NCBI GenBank assembly: GCA_963575745.1
Contig: CAUYUJ010015741.1
Location: 231,001 to 295,000, forward strand
Reading direction: 5' to 3'
Source of the DNA: Prorocentrum cordatum
Lineage: Eukaryota > Sar > Dinophyceae > Prorocentrales > Prorocentraceae
Length of the DNA: 64,000 bases
Positions within the stretch are counted from its first letter, which is position 1. Each line of letters begins with the position of its first letter. Below, in pieces: positions 27,776 through 40,283 of the stretch. The notes under the pieces are model-generated. The model ran no database searches and was not told where the DNA came from. It worked only from the letters and a program-made list of their open reading frames with translations. The translations under genes and the position numbers were made by a program.

Positions 27776-30700
27776 TCTACTACATTGCAGGGCCCAGTGC
27801 GTGCCAGAAGGGCGCAGGCTCCAATGTCTCAAAACCGCCCCGGGCTGGCCACGGGCCGCCCCGGGCCGCCCAGGCAGGCTCCAGGACATGTCGGGAGGGC
27901 CCCCAGAGGCCCCCAAGACGGCCCCAGAGAGCCCCGGCACGCTTAAAGATGGGCCCAAGACGCCCGAGATTCGCCCCATGGGCGGCCCAAGAGGCGTCCA
28001 AGACGCCCGAAGAGGCCTCCCAAGAGGCCTCCCAAGAGGGCCCCGAGCGACAGAAATCGTAGATTTCTGCTGTGTTTTTCTATGTTTTCGGCCTCCTCGC
28101 CTCTTCGGCTTCCCGACGCTCCACGACGGCCCAAGAAGTCCCCCCGACCGCTCCAAGACGGCCGAAGATGACCCCAAGAGAGCCCCAAGACGGGCCAGGA
28201 GGGCCCCCAGACGGTCCCAAGACGCCCCAGGACGGCCCCAGGACGGCCCAGGAGGCGCCCAAGACGGCCCAAGAGGCACCCAAGACGGCCCCAGGAGCGG
28301 CCCAAGACGGCCCAAGACAGCCCAAGAGGCGCCGAGGCGGGTCTCAGACGGCCCCAAGACGGCCCAAGAGGCACCCAAGACGGCCCGAGAGGGCCCTAAG
28401 AGCCTCCCCGGGAGGCCCAAAAGAAGGCCGAAGAGGCTCCGAAACGGCCCCCACGAAGCCTTCAGTGCCTTCAGAATTCCCTCCAGGAGCGGGGGAGCGG
28501 ACGAGAGGCGACAGGCATATCGCAGGCAAAAACGCCCCAAGAGATCCCCAAACGGCCCCCACGAAGCCCTAAGTGGCCTCAGAATTGCTTCCAGGAGGGG
28601 GGGAGCGGACGAGAGGCGACCGGCATATCGAAGGCACAAAAGAACAATGTTGGACGCTCCGAGGGCCTTCGATGTTTCTCCGTTGGGGAGAGTCGTCGTA
28701 GGATCGACGATTGCCGACCGAGGGCAGCGAATCCAGTGGAGGCCCAAGAGGCCCCCAGGAGCCCAAAAGAGATCCCCAAGAGGTGCCACGGGGCTTAAAA
28801 ACTGCTTCGAAGCGAGGGGGGCGGACGAGGGGACCGCCTCAGGAGGTTTTGGACGGTTTTGGGCCTCAAAATCGTCCGCTTTACGACGGTTTTGGAAGGA
28901 TTTTGGCCTTCTCGCCTTTTCCGCTTTCCGACGCTCGAAGACGGCCCAAGAGGCCTCCAAGAGCGCCCCAGAACGGCCCAAGAGGTTTCCAAGAGCGCCC
29001 CAAGACAGCCCAAGAGGGCCCCAAGACGACCCAAGAGACGCTCAAGACGGCCCACGAGGGCCCGAAGACAGGCCCAAGAGGGGGCCAAGAGGGGGACCAC
29101 GGACCGAAAATCCGAGCCTTCCGCCCCAAGAGGGCGCCAGGAGGCCCAAACAGGCCCCCAAGAGGCCCCAAGGGGCCGCCAAGAATCCCCCGAAGAGGCC
29201 CCAGGAGGCTCCCAAGGAGCCCAAACGAGGCCCCTACAGAGGCCCCAACAGCTTCCAAAATGGCCCCGAAGAGGCCTCGAGCCCGCCTCCGAGCTTCCTC
29301 GCCGCGAGGGTGCCAACACGGCCCCAGACCGGCCCAGGACGGCCCAAGGCGCGCTCAAGACGGCCCAAGACGATTCCAAGACGGTCCCAGGAGGGTGCGC
29401 CCAGGACGGCCCAAGGACGCGCCCGTTCGGGGCCTCAAGACGGGCCAAGATGGCAAGAGAGTCCCAGCTGGCAAAAATCGTTAATTTTCCATTGTTTACT
29501 GTTACACCCTTTGCGTTTCCCGCCGTTTCGGCGGTCCGATGCACCAAGAGGCCCCAGAAAGTCCCAGGAGGGTCCGAGGAACCGCCCAGGAAGGCCCCAA
29601 GACGGGCCAAGACGGACCCAGCACAACCCAAGGCGCGCTGCGACGGCTCAAGACGGCTCCAAGACAGCCCCAAGAGGGTGCCAACACGGCCCCTGCTGGG
29701 CCCAGGACGGCCCAAGGAGGCGCACAGGAGGGGCCCAAGACGACTCCAAGGCGGCCTCCTCACGGTCCCAGACGGCTCCAAGACAGCCCCACGAGGACCC
29801 CGATGGGCCCAGGACGGCCTACGGACGCGCCCATGAGGGGCCCACGACGAACCAAGACGGCCCCATCAGGGCAAACGGCGCCCTCAAGACGGGCCTAGAC
29901 GGCTCCAAGACGGCCCTTTGAGGGAGCCAACGCGGCCCCACACCCTTCGGGCGCACACTTGGGGGGGCTGGGAGCTTGCGACAAGTCTCCCACATTCATT
30001 GTCCTGCCCCATTCTGTTCGCCTGGAGGCCTCCTCCAACCCTGTGGGCGAACAAGAGGAATCCCAGCGGGACGCCAACCCTGGGGCCCGTGGGCCCCGCG
30101 CCGCTTGGGCAGAAGACGAACGCCGGGTCTGACAGGCCAGCTACCGCCCCCCTTTGCCCGATATGCTGTGCCATTCTGTTCCCCCAGGGGCCTTGGCAAA
30201 CTCTTCGGGCCAAGCAGACCGGACCCCTGGGACAGCAGCCAATTGATATGACCCTGGGACCTCTCCGCATTCTTCGGACGAGCATCTGGGGGGCCCAGGA
30301 GATTCGGACATGTCTTCCCCATTCCTTGCCCTGTCCCGTTCTGTTCGCCCGAAGGCCTCCACAGACCCTCTGGGCGAACAGAATGGGACATGGCGAACAA
30401 ACCCTCCCGTTGGCGGTGATGCGACTGGATCGCACCATCAAGGCGCGCCCGGAGGTGATGGCCGACCCAACAGCGGTTTCTCTTAAGAGTTCACTGGATT
30501 TCAAATTTTCTTGAAGCTCTCTTGGGCCCTCCCTGTAGATCCTTGCGAGCCTCCCCGGCGCTTTCGGTGGCTTTCCCCGATGGCCTCCCGAGCCCTTCCC
30601 CGAGCGCTCCTGAGACGCCTCAGATGGGCTTCGACTTCGACGCACATCCCCGAGAGACTTCGAAACTGTCCTCAATAGGAGGGGGGTGAACGAGCAGTGC

Positions 30701-30840
30701 GCTGGGCCAAGCTGCTGCAGCGCTGCAAGAGCTCGGACACGAAGGCGCGGTCTCGCTGCCGCCGCCCGAGCCGCCGCCGTGTTTGTACATTTTCGATACA
30801 ATCTGCGCCGTTCCTCCGAGAACCATTCCAGAAAGATGTC
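27776..30840 (+). repeat. Macro-repeat unit 3
   Basis: Same order as units 1 and 2 (phased repeat, three cores, hairpin block near 30330-30390, leader). It starts after an intact PPR motif rather than after a bare hairpin leader. The 706-residue open frame at 27801-29921 is repeat-derived. Confidence 0.92.
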
Positions 30841-30855
30841 GTGGACGGAGTCCAC
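30841..30855 (+). other. Hairpin leader
   Basis: GTGGAC-GGA-GTCCAC followed by GGGTCAGCCCTAG, then a PPR motif. Confidence 0.7.
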
Positions 30856-30864
30856 GGGTCAGCC

Positions 30865-31025
30865 CTAGTCAGCTACAACGCTGGGATCAGCGCGTGCGAG
30901 AAGGGCGAGCAGTGGCAGCGGGCGCTGGCGCTGCTGAGCGAGATGAGGGAGGCGAAGCTGGAGCCCGACGTCATCTACACTACAACGCAGGGACACGTGC
31001 GTGCGAGAGGGGCGGGGGCTGGCGG
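30865..31025 (+). pseudogene. PPR motif plus decayed second motif
   Basis: Reads LVSYNAGISACEKGEQWQRA, then LALLSEMREAKLEPDVI. A second copy is decayed and shifted (YYNAGTRACERGGGWR in another frame). It then enters phased repeat. Fragment or isolated exon. Confidence 0.65.
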
Positions 31026-33164
31026 AGCGTAACCGGCCCCTCTGGTCGCCCCACGACGGCCCGAGACGCACTAGATGGCCACATAGCGCCCAAGACGGCC
31101 CAAGAGGGCCTTCGACTAGGTCCCACAGCGCTCCGAGATGCCCAAGCTACGCACCAGACAGCCCAAAAGTCCTCCCGAGACGCTCCAAGTCGGCTCCAGG
31201 ACGAGCCCCAAAAAAGCCAGATCAATGACAAATCGTTGAAATTCCTATGGAAAAGGAGCCTTTTTCCAGGTCCACTACTTTTTTTCCACTGCGATGTCCA
31301 CACGGCCCTACTGGCCCTCCAGATTACCCCACCACGCCTCTGGAAGCCCCCTGGACGGCCCCAAGACGGCCCCACGATGGCTCTTGAGGCGCCGATGGCA
31401 GCCCAAGAGGCTGCCATGACAGCGCCGCGACGGTCCCATCACGAGTCAAGACGGCTCCGAGACGGCTCCAAGACGGCCCCAGAGGCGCTAAGACGGCCGA
31501 AGAGACCCACAAGACCGCCCAAGGACGGCCCAACAGCCTTCAAGCGCGTCCCCAGACAGCCCAGTGAGCCCCAAAGATGGTCCAAGAGGCGCCCAAGGCG
31601 GCCCCAGAGGACCCCAAGCCAGGCCCACGAGGGGGCCAAAGAAATGGGAAAAACCTTGACACTCCGAGCCCTGGGCCCCCATACGCCCACACAAGGCCCC
31701 AAGACTCTAGTCCCCCAAGAGGCCTCCAAGAGCCTCCAACAGTACTCCGAAGCATGCCCCCAGAGTCCACAATCCTTGATGTTTCAATTGTTTTGGGGGG
31801 AGTTTTGCCTTCTCGCCTTCTCGGCTAGCCGACGCTCCAAGACGGCCGAAGAGACCCACAAGACCGCCCCAGGACGGCCCACCAGGCCTCCAAGCGCGTC
31901 CCCAGACGGCCCAGGGAGCCCCAAGATGGCCCAAGAGGTGCCCAAGCCGGCCCCAGAGGACCCCAAGCCAGGACCCCCAGAAGGGACCCAAGAGGCAAAA
32001 ATTGCCCCATTCGCTTTGGAAAACGTGCATTTTTTATATGCTCGCTCTTTTCGTCTTCCCCGCGTCCAAGACGGCTATACAGGCCTTCCCGATCGCACCA
32101 AGACGCCCCCAGAGCACCCCGGGAGGGCCCCCAAACGGCTATACAGGCCCCCCAGCTCGCCCCAAGACGCGCCCAGAGGCCCCCAAAGGGCCCCACGGCC
32201 CCGACGGCCCAGGACGCACCCAAGATAGCCCCAAGAGCAGCCAAGAATGGCCAATGGGACGGCTCCGAGAGGCTTCAGGGGGCGCCAAGACGGCCTCAGA
32301 GCACCCTTGGGAACCCCACGACAGCCCCAGAGGCCCCCAATGCAGGCCAGGAGGCTCCCAAAATGGCTCAGGAGGTTCTCCAGGAGAGCCCCAAGAGGCC
32401 CAAACCGTCCCATTCCCGACGGGAAACGCACCTTCCATATATCACTTGTTCGTCCTCGCAGCGTCCAGAAGGCTATACAGGCCCCCCAGCTCGCCCCAAA
32501 ACGCGCCCAGACGCCCCCATGAGGGCGCCCAAAGGGCCACACACTGCCCCGGGACGGCTCCAGAGGCGCCCGAGACGGCACGCACCCAAGACAGCCCCAA
32601 GAGCAGTTCATAATGGCCCAAGACGGCTCCACCGCCCCGTCTCCAAGACGGCTGTAGAGGCCCCCGCCGCCCCGTCTCCAAGCCTTTCCGTTTGGACAGT
32701 CTCCAAGACGGTCTATGGGCCGTCCGGGCCGGCTCCAGAGGCGCCCGGGACGGCTCAAGAAACACCAAAGACAGCCCCAGCAGCACCCAGTATTGGCCCA
32801 AGATGGCCCCAAGATTGTTCCAAGACGGTCCGAGAGGCGCCCAAGACGGCCTCACATCGCCCCAAGACGGCCCAAGATGCACTCAAGACTGCCAACCAAA
32901 GAGGGCTCCGAGAGATCCACCCCCAGGACGACGAAAAGAGGCCCCCAAGCGGCCCCCGATAGGCCTTGGATGCTTCTCTCTTGGAGAGCGTCGAACTTCC
33001 AGCATCGTTTTGCATGCTGCTGGACCCTCTGGGAGCCATCTCTGCGCTATTTGGGGACGTCTTGGGGAGGTGCGCTCGAAAAGTCGATTCGTGTCCTCGC
33101 AACGGGACCCTTCTTAGGGAGTTCCGTCTCGCTGCCCTCTTGCGGGCCTCCCAGGCCGCGAGAA
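31026..33164 (+). repeat. Phased degenerate repeat with core copies
   Basis: CCCAAGACGG-type blocks throughout. Cores near 31805-31850 (CGCCTTCTCGGCTAGCCGAC), 32035-32085 and 32445-32480. A GGCTATACAGGCCCCCCAGC segment recurs at about 32140 and 32472. Long open frames here (for example 30783-32228) are repeat-derived. No gene. Confidence 0.7.
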
Positions 33165-33505
33165 TTGGTAGCATTGTCACCACACTGCCAGATGAAGTTA
33201 TCATTCGGCCCCGGCGAAGAGCAGATCAACTTCTCACGGCTACCTTCCCCGCAGAAGCTATGATGAACACAGACTGCGGCGTCAGAAGCAACTTCTGTCC
33301 ACACCATGTCATGCCTACATAGGTTTGCTTCCACTGACACCGCCTCCACCAACGCGCTCCTTCCTTCAGGCCTGCTTGCCTGCATCCCTCGCCCACCTTC
33401 CCCTCCAGCGGCCACCTCCATCCACGCTGTCCTCTTCAACCTCCCCTTACCCGCAAGGCCCCAGAGACGCTCCACTTCCACGTGCACGCCAGGGCGGGCA
33501 AATTC
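33165..33505 (+). other. PPR 5' flank module, copy 2
   Basis: Colinear with 5134-5490 (TTCGGCCCCGGCGAAGAGCA, GATGAACACAGA, CTGACACCGCCTCCACCA). It leads through a hairpin into PPR motifs. The junctions differ: at 5490 the flank reads straight into GAGCCCAACGTCATC, whereas here a hairpin and CTAG intervene. Confidence 0.6.
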
Positions 33506-33522
33506 CGCGGCCGGAGGCCGCG
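33506..33522 (+). other. Hairpin leader, GCGGCC variant
   Basis: CGCGGCC-GGA-GGCCGCG, a perfect 7-bp stem. Relative to CGTGGAC/GTCCACG it has compensatory changes at two pairs. Followed by GGTCAGCCCTAG. Confidence 0.75.
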
Positions 33523-33530
33523 GGTCAGCC

Positions 33531-33740
33531 CTAGTCAGCTACAACGCTGGGATCAGCGCGTGCGAGAAGGGCGAGCAGTGGCAGCGGGCGCTGGCGCTGC
33601 TGAGCGAGATGAGGAAGGCGAAGCTGGAGCCCGAAGTCATCAGCTACAACGCTGGGACAGGCGCGGGCAAGAAGGGCGGGCAGACAGCCCCAAGAGGGTC
33701 CCAAGACGGCCCCAGGGAGCCCCAGGGCAGCCCAAGACAC
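33531..33740 (+). pseudogene. PPR: one intact and one decaying motif
   Basis: LVSYNAGISACEKGEQWQRA, LALLSEMRKAKLEPE, then VISYNAGTGAGKKGGQT, which drifts into phased repeat. In-frame stop at TAA 33741-33743. Same modular arrangement as the other PPR fragments. Confidence 0.62.
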
Positions 33741-33759
33741 TAATACACTATACTATAAT

Positions 33760-36085
33760 ATTACATTAATACGGTATACCAATTCCCTTCACTGGTACAC
33801 ATTTTGCGCGATACGTCCTACGCGGCTTCGGAGGCGCGACGATGCTAACACACTGTAGTATTACACTACACTAATAGCTTACACTGGTACAATATAGTAG
33901 TTCACTTCACTGATACGCACTTTGCGCGATGCATCCTGCGCGACCACGGAGACGCGACGATACGAATGCACATCACTGATAGGCCACACTCATGCAATCT
34001 ATTGGTTCACTTCACTGGTACACGTTTTGCGCGATTCGGAGGCGCGACGATACGGAAACACTATAGTGATACACTATACCATTAGACTGCACTAGTGCAG
34101 TATACGACTTCACTGCACTGCTTTGCGCGATACATCCTGTGCGACCTCGGAGGCGCGACTCTACTAATGCACTACACTAGTTCGCTATAGTACTAGATTT
34201 CACGAGTACGATATGTTAATCAACATCGCTGGTACACACCTTGCGCGATACATATTACGCGACCTCGGAGGCGCGGCGGGACGAATCCACTATTTTAGTG
34301 CGCTGTGCTAATAGATTACGCTAGTGCAATATGCGAATTTACTTCGCTGGCACGCACTTTGCGTGCTACATCCTACGGGACCTCGGAGACGCGACTGTGC
34401 GAATCCACTACAGTAGTGCACAATACGAATGCACTACATTAATACAATATATTACTTCACTAAACTGGTGCACCCTTTGCGCGGTACACCCTACGCGACC
34501 TCGAAGACGCGACGATATTAAAACACTATATGGAGACACCGTACTAATAGATTACACTTGCACATTATATTAGTTCGCTTCGCTGGTGCGCACTTTGCGC
34601 GAAGCATCCTGCGCGACATCGGAGACGCGGCGATATTAATACATTATAGCCATACACTATACGAACAGATTGCACTAGTACAATATAGTCGTTCACTTCA
34701 CTGACACGCACTTTGCGCGGTGCATCCTGCGCGGCCTCGGGGGCGCGACGGTACTAATGCACTATATTAGTACACCATACTATTAGATTACACGAATACA
34801 GCATATTATTGCACAACACTGGCGCACACTTTGCGCGGTGCATCCTGCGCGACCTCGGGGGCGCTGCGATATGCATACACTACGCTGCTAATACACTGGA
34901 CCAATAGATTACATTGGTGCAATAAATTAATCCGCATAACTGGCGCACCCTTTGCGCGATGTACTCTGCGCGACCTCGGAGACGCGACGGGATTGCTGCA
35001 TTATATTCATGCACGCTACTAATATATTGTACTAGCACAGTAGATTAATTCACCACACTGGCACACCCCTTGCGCGATACATCCTGCGCGACCTCGGAGA
35101 CGCGACGACGCCACTACTATGCTGATCCGCTAAGATGCTACATCCTATTTTACACTACACTAATATACGCTTTGTGCCAGCTCTCCTACTATCGCGCAAT
35201 GTGTATATCAGTGAACTACGATGCTGCGTTAATGCCATCTTCTAATATAGTGTAATAATATAATGGCTTAGCACCGTTTCGTCTCCGAGGTCGCGCAGGA
35301 GGTATCGCGCAAAGTGCGCATCAATGAAGCGACTTAATTTACGGCCATATGTTCGTATAGTGTATAACTATATTGTATTAGTATCGACGCGCCTCCGAGG
35401 TACATCCTGCGCGACCTCGGAGACGCGACGATACTACTACGATACATCATCATACTTTACTAATTGTGTATATTGGTACAGTATATTAATTCACTTCACT
35501 GATGCACACTTTGCTCGATGCATTCTACGCGACCTCGGGGGCGCGACGGTGCTAATACACTGTATGCATACACTATGCGTATGGATTACACGAGTACAGT
35601 GCACGAATTCGCTACACTGGTACACGCATTGCGCGATGCATCCTACGCGGCCTCGGAGACGCGACGATGCCACTAATGTACCACTCGGCTAAATTAATAT
35701 ATTATATTTAACATATTTTTACACGACACTAGTATGCGCTGTGCGCCAGACCTCCTACGCGACCTCGGGGACGCGGCGATGCGAATCCATTGCGCTTCAC
35801 TGATACACACTTTGCGCGACGCATACTACGCGACCTCGGAGACGCGACGATATTCATGCACTGTATCACTACACTATACTAATTGATTACATTAATACAA
35901 TATATATGTATTCCCTTCACCGATACACAGTTTGCGCGATGCATCCTACGCTGCATTGGCGACGCGACGATACCACTACTATACTAATACGGTAAAATAA
36001 TACATTATGTTATAAACGAGACTTATATGCGTTTTGCGCCAGACCCCCCACGCGGCCTCGGAGACGCGACGACAGCGACGGCGAC
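33760..36085 (+). repeat. 118-bp satellite, about 19 units, one inverted block
   Basis: A GC core (TTTGCGCGATGCATCCTGCG, then CGACCTCGGAGACGCGACGA) alternates with an AT-rich spacer of CTAATACACTATACTAATAG type. Core starts include 33804, 33922, 34123, 34241, 34359, 34477, 34595, 34713, 34831, 34952, 35070, 35511, 35629, 35812 and 35932; most spacings are exactly 118 bp. At about 35270-35320 the core is inverted (TCGCGCAAAGTG). A variant core GCGCCAGACC occurs near 35738 and 36034. No coding potential. The AT content makes it a distinct compositional island. Confidence 0.93.
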
Positions 36086-36300
36086 GACGGCGACAGCGAC
36101 GACGACGACGACTGCGGCGGCAGCGGCGGTGGCGGCGGCGGAGGCTGCGACGAAGATGACGACGGACAACAACTACGACAACGTGTAGTGTATTCGTGTA
36201 GTGTAGTAGTGTGGTGTATTAGTGTAGTGTGTTGGTGACCAGTGCAGTGTGCTAGTGTAGTGTATCAGTGTAGTGTATTTGTGTAGTGTGTTACTGTGGT
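36060..36300 (+). repeat. GAC/GGC triplets, then TAGTGTAGTGTATT repeats
   Basis: 36068-36165 is GACGAC/GGCGGC triplet repeat. 36185-36300 is an imperfect GTGTAGTGTATTAGT repeat continuing the satellite-like theme. Confidence 0.85.
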
Positions 36301-37055
36301 GTATGATGGGAATCTATGTATGGTTATAGCGGACCCTCCCAGGTTTAATACGTCCCCAAGTATAGCAGTTCTGGCCCACTGGAATCTGGCCTCAAGCTTC
36401 TTTCGCGCACACATGAAGCCTCCGTGCGCCCTGGCAAGTAGGTGCCACGCAGGGCCCTTCTGCGCCCAATGAAGCCCCCCCGAGGGGCCGCGGATTCGGA
36501 TACCGTCGTTTTCGGAGTCTCCCCGACGGGTTACAGGTGGAGCCCCTGAGCAGACATCCAGGGGCTGGAAGAGTTCATGCGAAGCCAAGGGTCGAGCATC
36601 TTGGCAAACGCCAAGTTGTGAAATGCACGGCTTTGTCGTTGGGGCCCTGTGCGTTTGGAGATGCGCATGGGCGGCTCGATCGCAGCATGCTTAGGCGCAG
36701 CCGATGCCCAACGTGCGCCGTTGCAGCTGCCCCGTGTTCATTGCCTCTTCCGCGCACGGGCGCGCGCCTTTGGGATGTTGAGGCAGCATGCCATTACAAG
36801 TTCGCATACATAGACAAACAGATCATGCCACACTCGCCCCCCAATGCGCAGATGGGTTACATGTGGCATAGGCGCATCCCCTTCCCCATTCCTGCCGCCC
36901 CATGGGCGCATCTGTCCATAGGCATGCCCAGCCCCGCCGCGTCCCACCCCTCCGTGTGTAGCCGTTTTGGCCTGAGTTGGCTCCGTGCCCGGGTACTCCC
37001 GTGGTCTCGCGCGTTGTCGTGCATTCTAGGTCCCTATATATTCTACCGAGGCGCA
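36301..37055 (+). other. No clear gene
   Basis: Non-repetitive sequence with scattered short frames but no recognisable domain. CCTATATATTC at 37033-37043 lies about 15 bp before the small ORF at 37056; a TATA-like element is unusual for dinoflagellates, so I do not call it a promoter. Confidence 0.4.
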
Positions 37056-37394
37056 ATGGCGCCGAAGCAGGCCCCGACTGCTACCCAGGTCAATCGGCTC
37101 CGTGCGAAGGTGGCTTCTTGGAGGGCTCTTGCCCTGCAGTTGAGGAAAGAGAACAGGGCCAAGGTGCTCACTATCAAGAGGATGCGCGCCGCGTGTAACA
37201 AAGCCAGCCGCTATGCCAACCGTCGGTTGGACGAGAGCGGCGCTGGCGCTGGCGGCGTCGCCGCCGCCGCTGGCCGCGCCCCGAGGCCGCGGCCCCAACA
37301 GATGCGCAGGCCCGCCGCTGCGGGCGCCGCTGTGCGCGCCGCCGCTCCGCCAATCGTAGGTGCGCCCACCGTGGCCCCTCAGGCCCCAGAGTAG
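37056..37394 (+). CDS. Small basic protein with coiled-coil-like N-terminus (hypothetical)
   Basis: ATG 37056 to TAG 37392-37394, 112 codons, uninterrupted. Residues 1-60 are basic and heptad-like (LRAKVASWRALALQLRKEN, then LTIKRMRAACNKASRYANRR), predicting one or two helices. The remainder is Ala/Gly/Pro-rich low complexity. A T-run follows the stop (about 37433). The frame is open upstream to 36537, so the true start is uncertain. It resembles small DNA- or RNA-binding or structural proteins in composition only. I do not recognise it and assign no function. Confidence 0.35.
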   Translation: MAPKQAPTATQVNRLRAKVASWRALALQLRKENRAKVLTIKRMRAACNKASRYANRRLDESGAGAGGVAAAAGRAPRPRPQQMRRPAAAGAAVRAAAPPIVGAPTVAPQAPE

Positions 37395-39540
37395 TAGGAT
37401 CATACTACTCCTGCCTGCGTGTGTCTTTCATCGTTTTTTTTTTTTTGTTTCAATTGCCTTGCAAGGTCAGCACCCCGCGAGCGCGGGCGCCGAGGGCGGG
37501 ATGGGGGGGGGGATGAGCAGGTGAGATGTGGAATGGGAGGGGGGAGGCAGAGGCACGATGAGGAGGCGGACGGGGCAGGGCGGGGTGACGGCGCAGGATG
37601 GGAACGCGTGTTGACGAGAAAGTGTTGTTCAATGCTCAGCCTCGGCGTGCGCCCGGCGTCGCCGAAGAGCAACTGCGCTGCCGTCGGCGCCACGCCGTCG
37701 GCGACGCCATCAGAGGGCTGATTCGTGAGTTGCGCTGGTTTTCACAGCGCGCGTGATGGCAGTCGTTGGGTGTTCCCGCTGGCGCTCAGCAGAATCGTTG
37801 CACCTCCTTTGCCTCGTGCATCGCCCTACCCTACCTGCTGCGCAGGCGATCGCCGCTCCGAAAGCCCCCCCACGATTGAGGGCGGCGCGCTGGGCGAGGG
37901 TGACCAGGGCGATGGGGATGAGGATTGGCAGGGCTGGCAATGAGGTGGAGGAGGTCGAGGAGGAGCAGGAGAGGTTCCTGATAGGGAGGACAAGAGGTGT
38001 AGAGAGAAGGGGGCAGAGAAGGCGGGATGGCGACGATGGCGACGCGGGCCAGGGCGTCGGCGAGGATGAGGGCGCGGAGGAGGGGCATCAGTAGCAGGAA
38101 CTGGACGGCGAGGACACTGGCGGGGGCGACGGGGGCAAGGGAGGACAGGGCGCGCGCGACGAGGATGAGGAGGGCGACGATGAGGAGGACAATGATGATT
38201 GGAGCAGCGATGAGTGGGTCGAGGAGTAGGCAGGGAAACATGAGGACGTGGGTTGCGAGGGCGAGCAGGGGCGCGCGCGCGTGCGTGCGTCGCGGGCGGT
38301 GTCGCGGTGGAGGAGGAGCAGCGGGGGGGAGGAGGGCGAGGATGCGGATCGGGGTGATGGGAGGTGGGCGAGGATGAGGGGCAGCATCATGAGGGCTGGA
38401 CTGGACTGGAGCTCTGTAAATTCTGAACGCCTCGCGTATCCCCACCAGCCCATCCAGGGAAGATGCACTGGCAAGATGTCTTCACCAGGAAAGTGTAGCA
38501 GCATGCAGCGCAGCAGCCTGCGCAACCACATACGCCCAGGAGTATCCCCGCGAGGGGGGTGGGGCAACAGCGCCCCAAGATGGCTTGAAGGAGGGCACCC
38601 TAGATTTCTAAGGAGCCCCAAGGCCCCTCACTCCCGGTAGGGCTTCATAGAGCTCCCAAGGGGGCCCCGAGGGAAGCCCCAGGACCACCGCCTAGGACAT
38701 CTTGGCGCCACCTAGAGGCCAGAGCCCATCGCAAGCGAAAGGGTGAGAAGGTAAGCCAAATCAAACTACGCTAGGTATTGAAATGTACTGGTCATTGTGG
38801 GGGCTTCCATGGGATGATCCGCAGCCGCTCGAATCCGCCTGTAGCTGTCTTGAGTCCCGAGGGCTCTTTGGAACGTGTTGGGCGCCATCTTGAACCATGA
38901 GGCCTCTTGGGGTGCATGTTGGAGGCGATGTCAACCCCCTTGCGGTCCTGCTTGGGCCATCCGAGACCATTCTGGGCGCTCCGACGCCTCGCGGAACGCC
39001 CCCTCCAGACCCAATGGGGGGGGGGGGGGGGGTCGGGGGAACCGCGCCCGCGCCCCCCCTTCCCGAAGGGAGAGAATGAGGATCGTGTTATCATTCCGGG
39101 CTCAGACCGCTCCCGCCCGAAAGGCTGGCGCGGTTCGACCTCCCCCAACATTCCCGCAGCTGTCGCATCCATCCCCGCCCGTGCCTCCCCCCGCAACATG
39201 CCCCATCTAGTCTTGCATTCCTCAATCCCCTCCTCCCCTGAACCCCTTTGCCACCCTCTGCTCGAGCGACTCCAGTGCATCCCTCCAATACCTTCTACCA
39301 CAGTCGCCCCCTCCCACTTCATCACCATTATCCCTCTCGCCCCCCTCCTCTGTCCTACCCCCCCCTGCCTCCGCCCCCGCCCAGCGCCCCCGCCCATAGT
39401 CCTCATTCCTCCCTCCGCCCCGACGACGCGGGGCATTGCCGACGCGGTCTGGCCACGCCAGAGCCCGATGGCTCGAGCGGCAGTGCACCGCCGCGCTCAT
39501 TCTGGCCTCGATTGGGCTCGCCAGCGCAGGTTGCGGTTGC
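37395..39540 (+). other. GC-rich non-coding stretch with dispersed repeat copies
   Basis: GAGG/GGGC-rich tracts (37480-37600, 37900-38390). A dispersed repeat at 38400-38470 (ACGCCTCGCGTATCCCC) is shared with 47830. A second block, 38960-39080 (CCCCTCCAGACCCA, G-run, CCCGAAGGGAGA), is shared with 48400-48500. Then a CCCC/CTCC tract, 39150-39440. Several open frames but no recognised protein until 39542. Confidence 0.5.
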
Positions 39541-39541
39541 C

Positions 39542-39805
39542 ATGCCCAAGCGCGAGCCGTCAGCAGGATCAACAGGCGCGGGCGCTGCCGCCAAGGCAGA
39601 TGCGCCTCCACCTCCCATGAAGCGGCCGAGGAGGAGCCGTTTGGCCGCGCGAGTCAAGTTGGCAGAGGACGGCCCCGCACCGTTGCGCCCCGACGCTGAG
39701 ATCCTCGATGGCGAGTTCGAGGAGACGCTGGCCGTCCGCAAGGAGAGGAGCCGCTCGGTGCTCATCTGCTGCGCGATGTGCGACCAGAACAACAAGGACA
39801 CGTGG
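39542..39805 (+). CDS. Exon 1 of a two-exon host gene: basic leader plus half zinc ribbon
   Basis: ATG 39542 in a frame encoding MPKREPSAGSTGAGAAAKAD, a Lys/Arg-rich stretch (PPMKRPRRSRLAARVK) that could be a nuclear localisation signal, and ILDGEFEETLAVRKERSRSV, ending LICCAMCDQNNKDTW. The CxxC-type CCAMC is one half of a zinc ribbon; the other half (CDDC) lies at the start of exon 2. Beyond about 39805 the frame enters GAC-rich low complexity. Possible donors are AC|GTGGGG (39802) or GG|GTGGCA (39813). The exact junction is undetermined because dinoflagellates also use GC and GA donors. Confidence 0.5.
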
Positions 39806-40283
39806 GGGCGGGGTGGCAACGGACGGCGACAACGGCGAACGACGACGATCGATGACGGAGGACGGCGACGACGGACAACGGCGCCGTCGACGACGGGCGA
39901 CTGAGGGCGGCAACGACAGACGACGTCGCCGACGACGACGGCGGTGCTGACGACGACGACGGCGAACGGCGACGGACGACGACCGACGACCATGACAGTC
40001 GGACAATGACGCCGCCGCCGTCGGCGACGACGACGGCCACGACGACGATGCCGACGGTGGTCGAAACTACGACGGTGATGACGACGGCGATGGCGATGAC
40101 TACGGGTGCGGTGACGACAGTGGTGGCGACGACGGCGGCGACGTCGACGACGCCCTCGACGCGCGACGTCGCCATCGGCGTCGTGGTCGACGTCGTTGAC
40201 GACGACGGCGACGACGACGACGAGCACTGACGGCGACGGCGTAGTAGTCACTTCATCGGTGTCCTCGCCACCCAGCCTCCCAG
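39806..40283 (+). repeat. GAC/GACGGC-rich probable intron
   Basis: GACGAC and GACGGC triplets throughout, with stop codons in the two flanking exon frames (a stop at 40245 in the exon 2 frame). It ends CCTCCCAG|GAC at 40283/40284, a good acceptor. Triplet expansion within an intron would explain its length. Confidence 0.55.

Noticed and set aside
33760-36085. CRISPR-like array
   Set aside because: Units are 118 bp with related, not unique, spacers; eukaryotic satellite; no cas genes.
37033-37043. TATA box for the small ORF
   Set aside because: A single AT-rich match very close to the ATG; dinoflagellates are not known to rely on TATA boxes.
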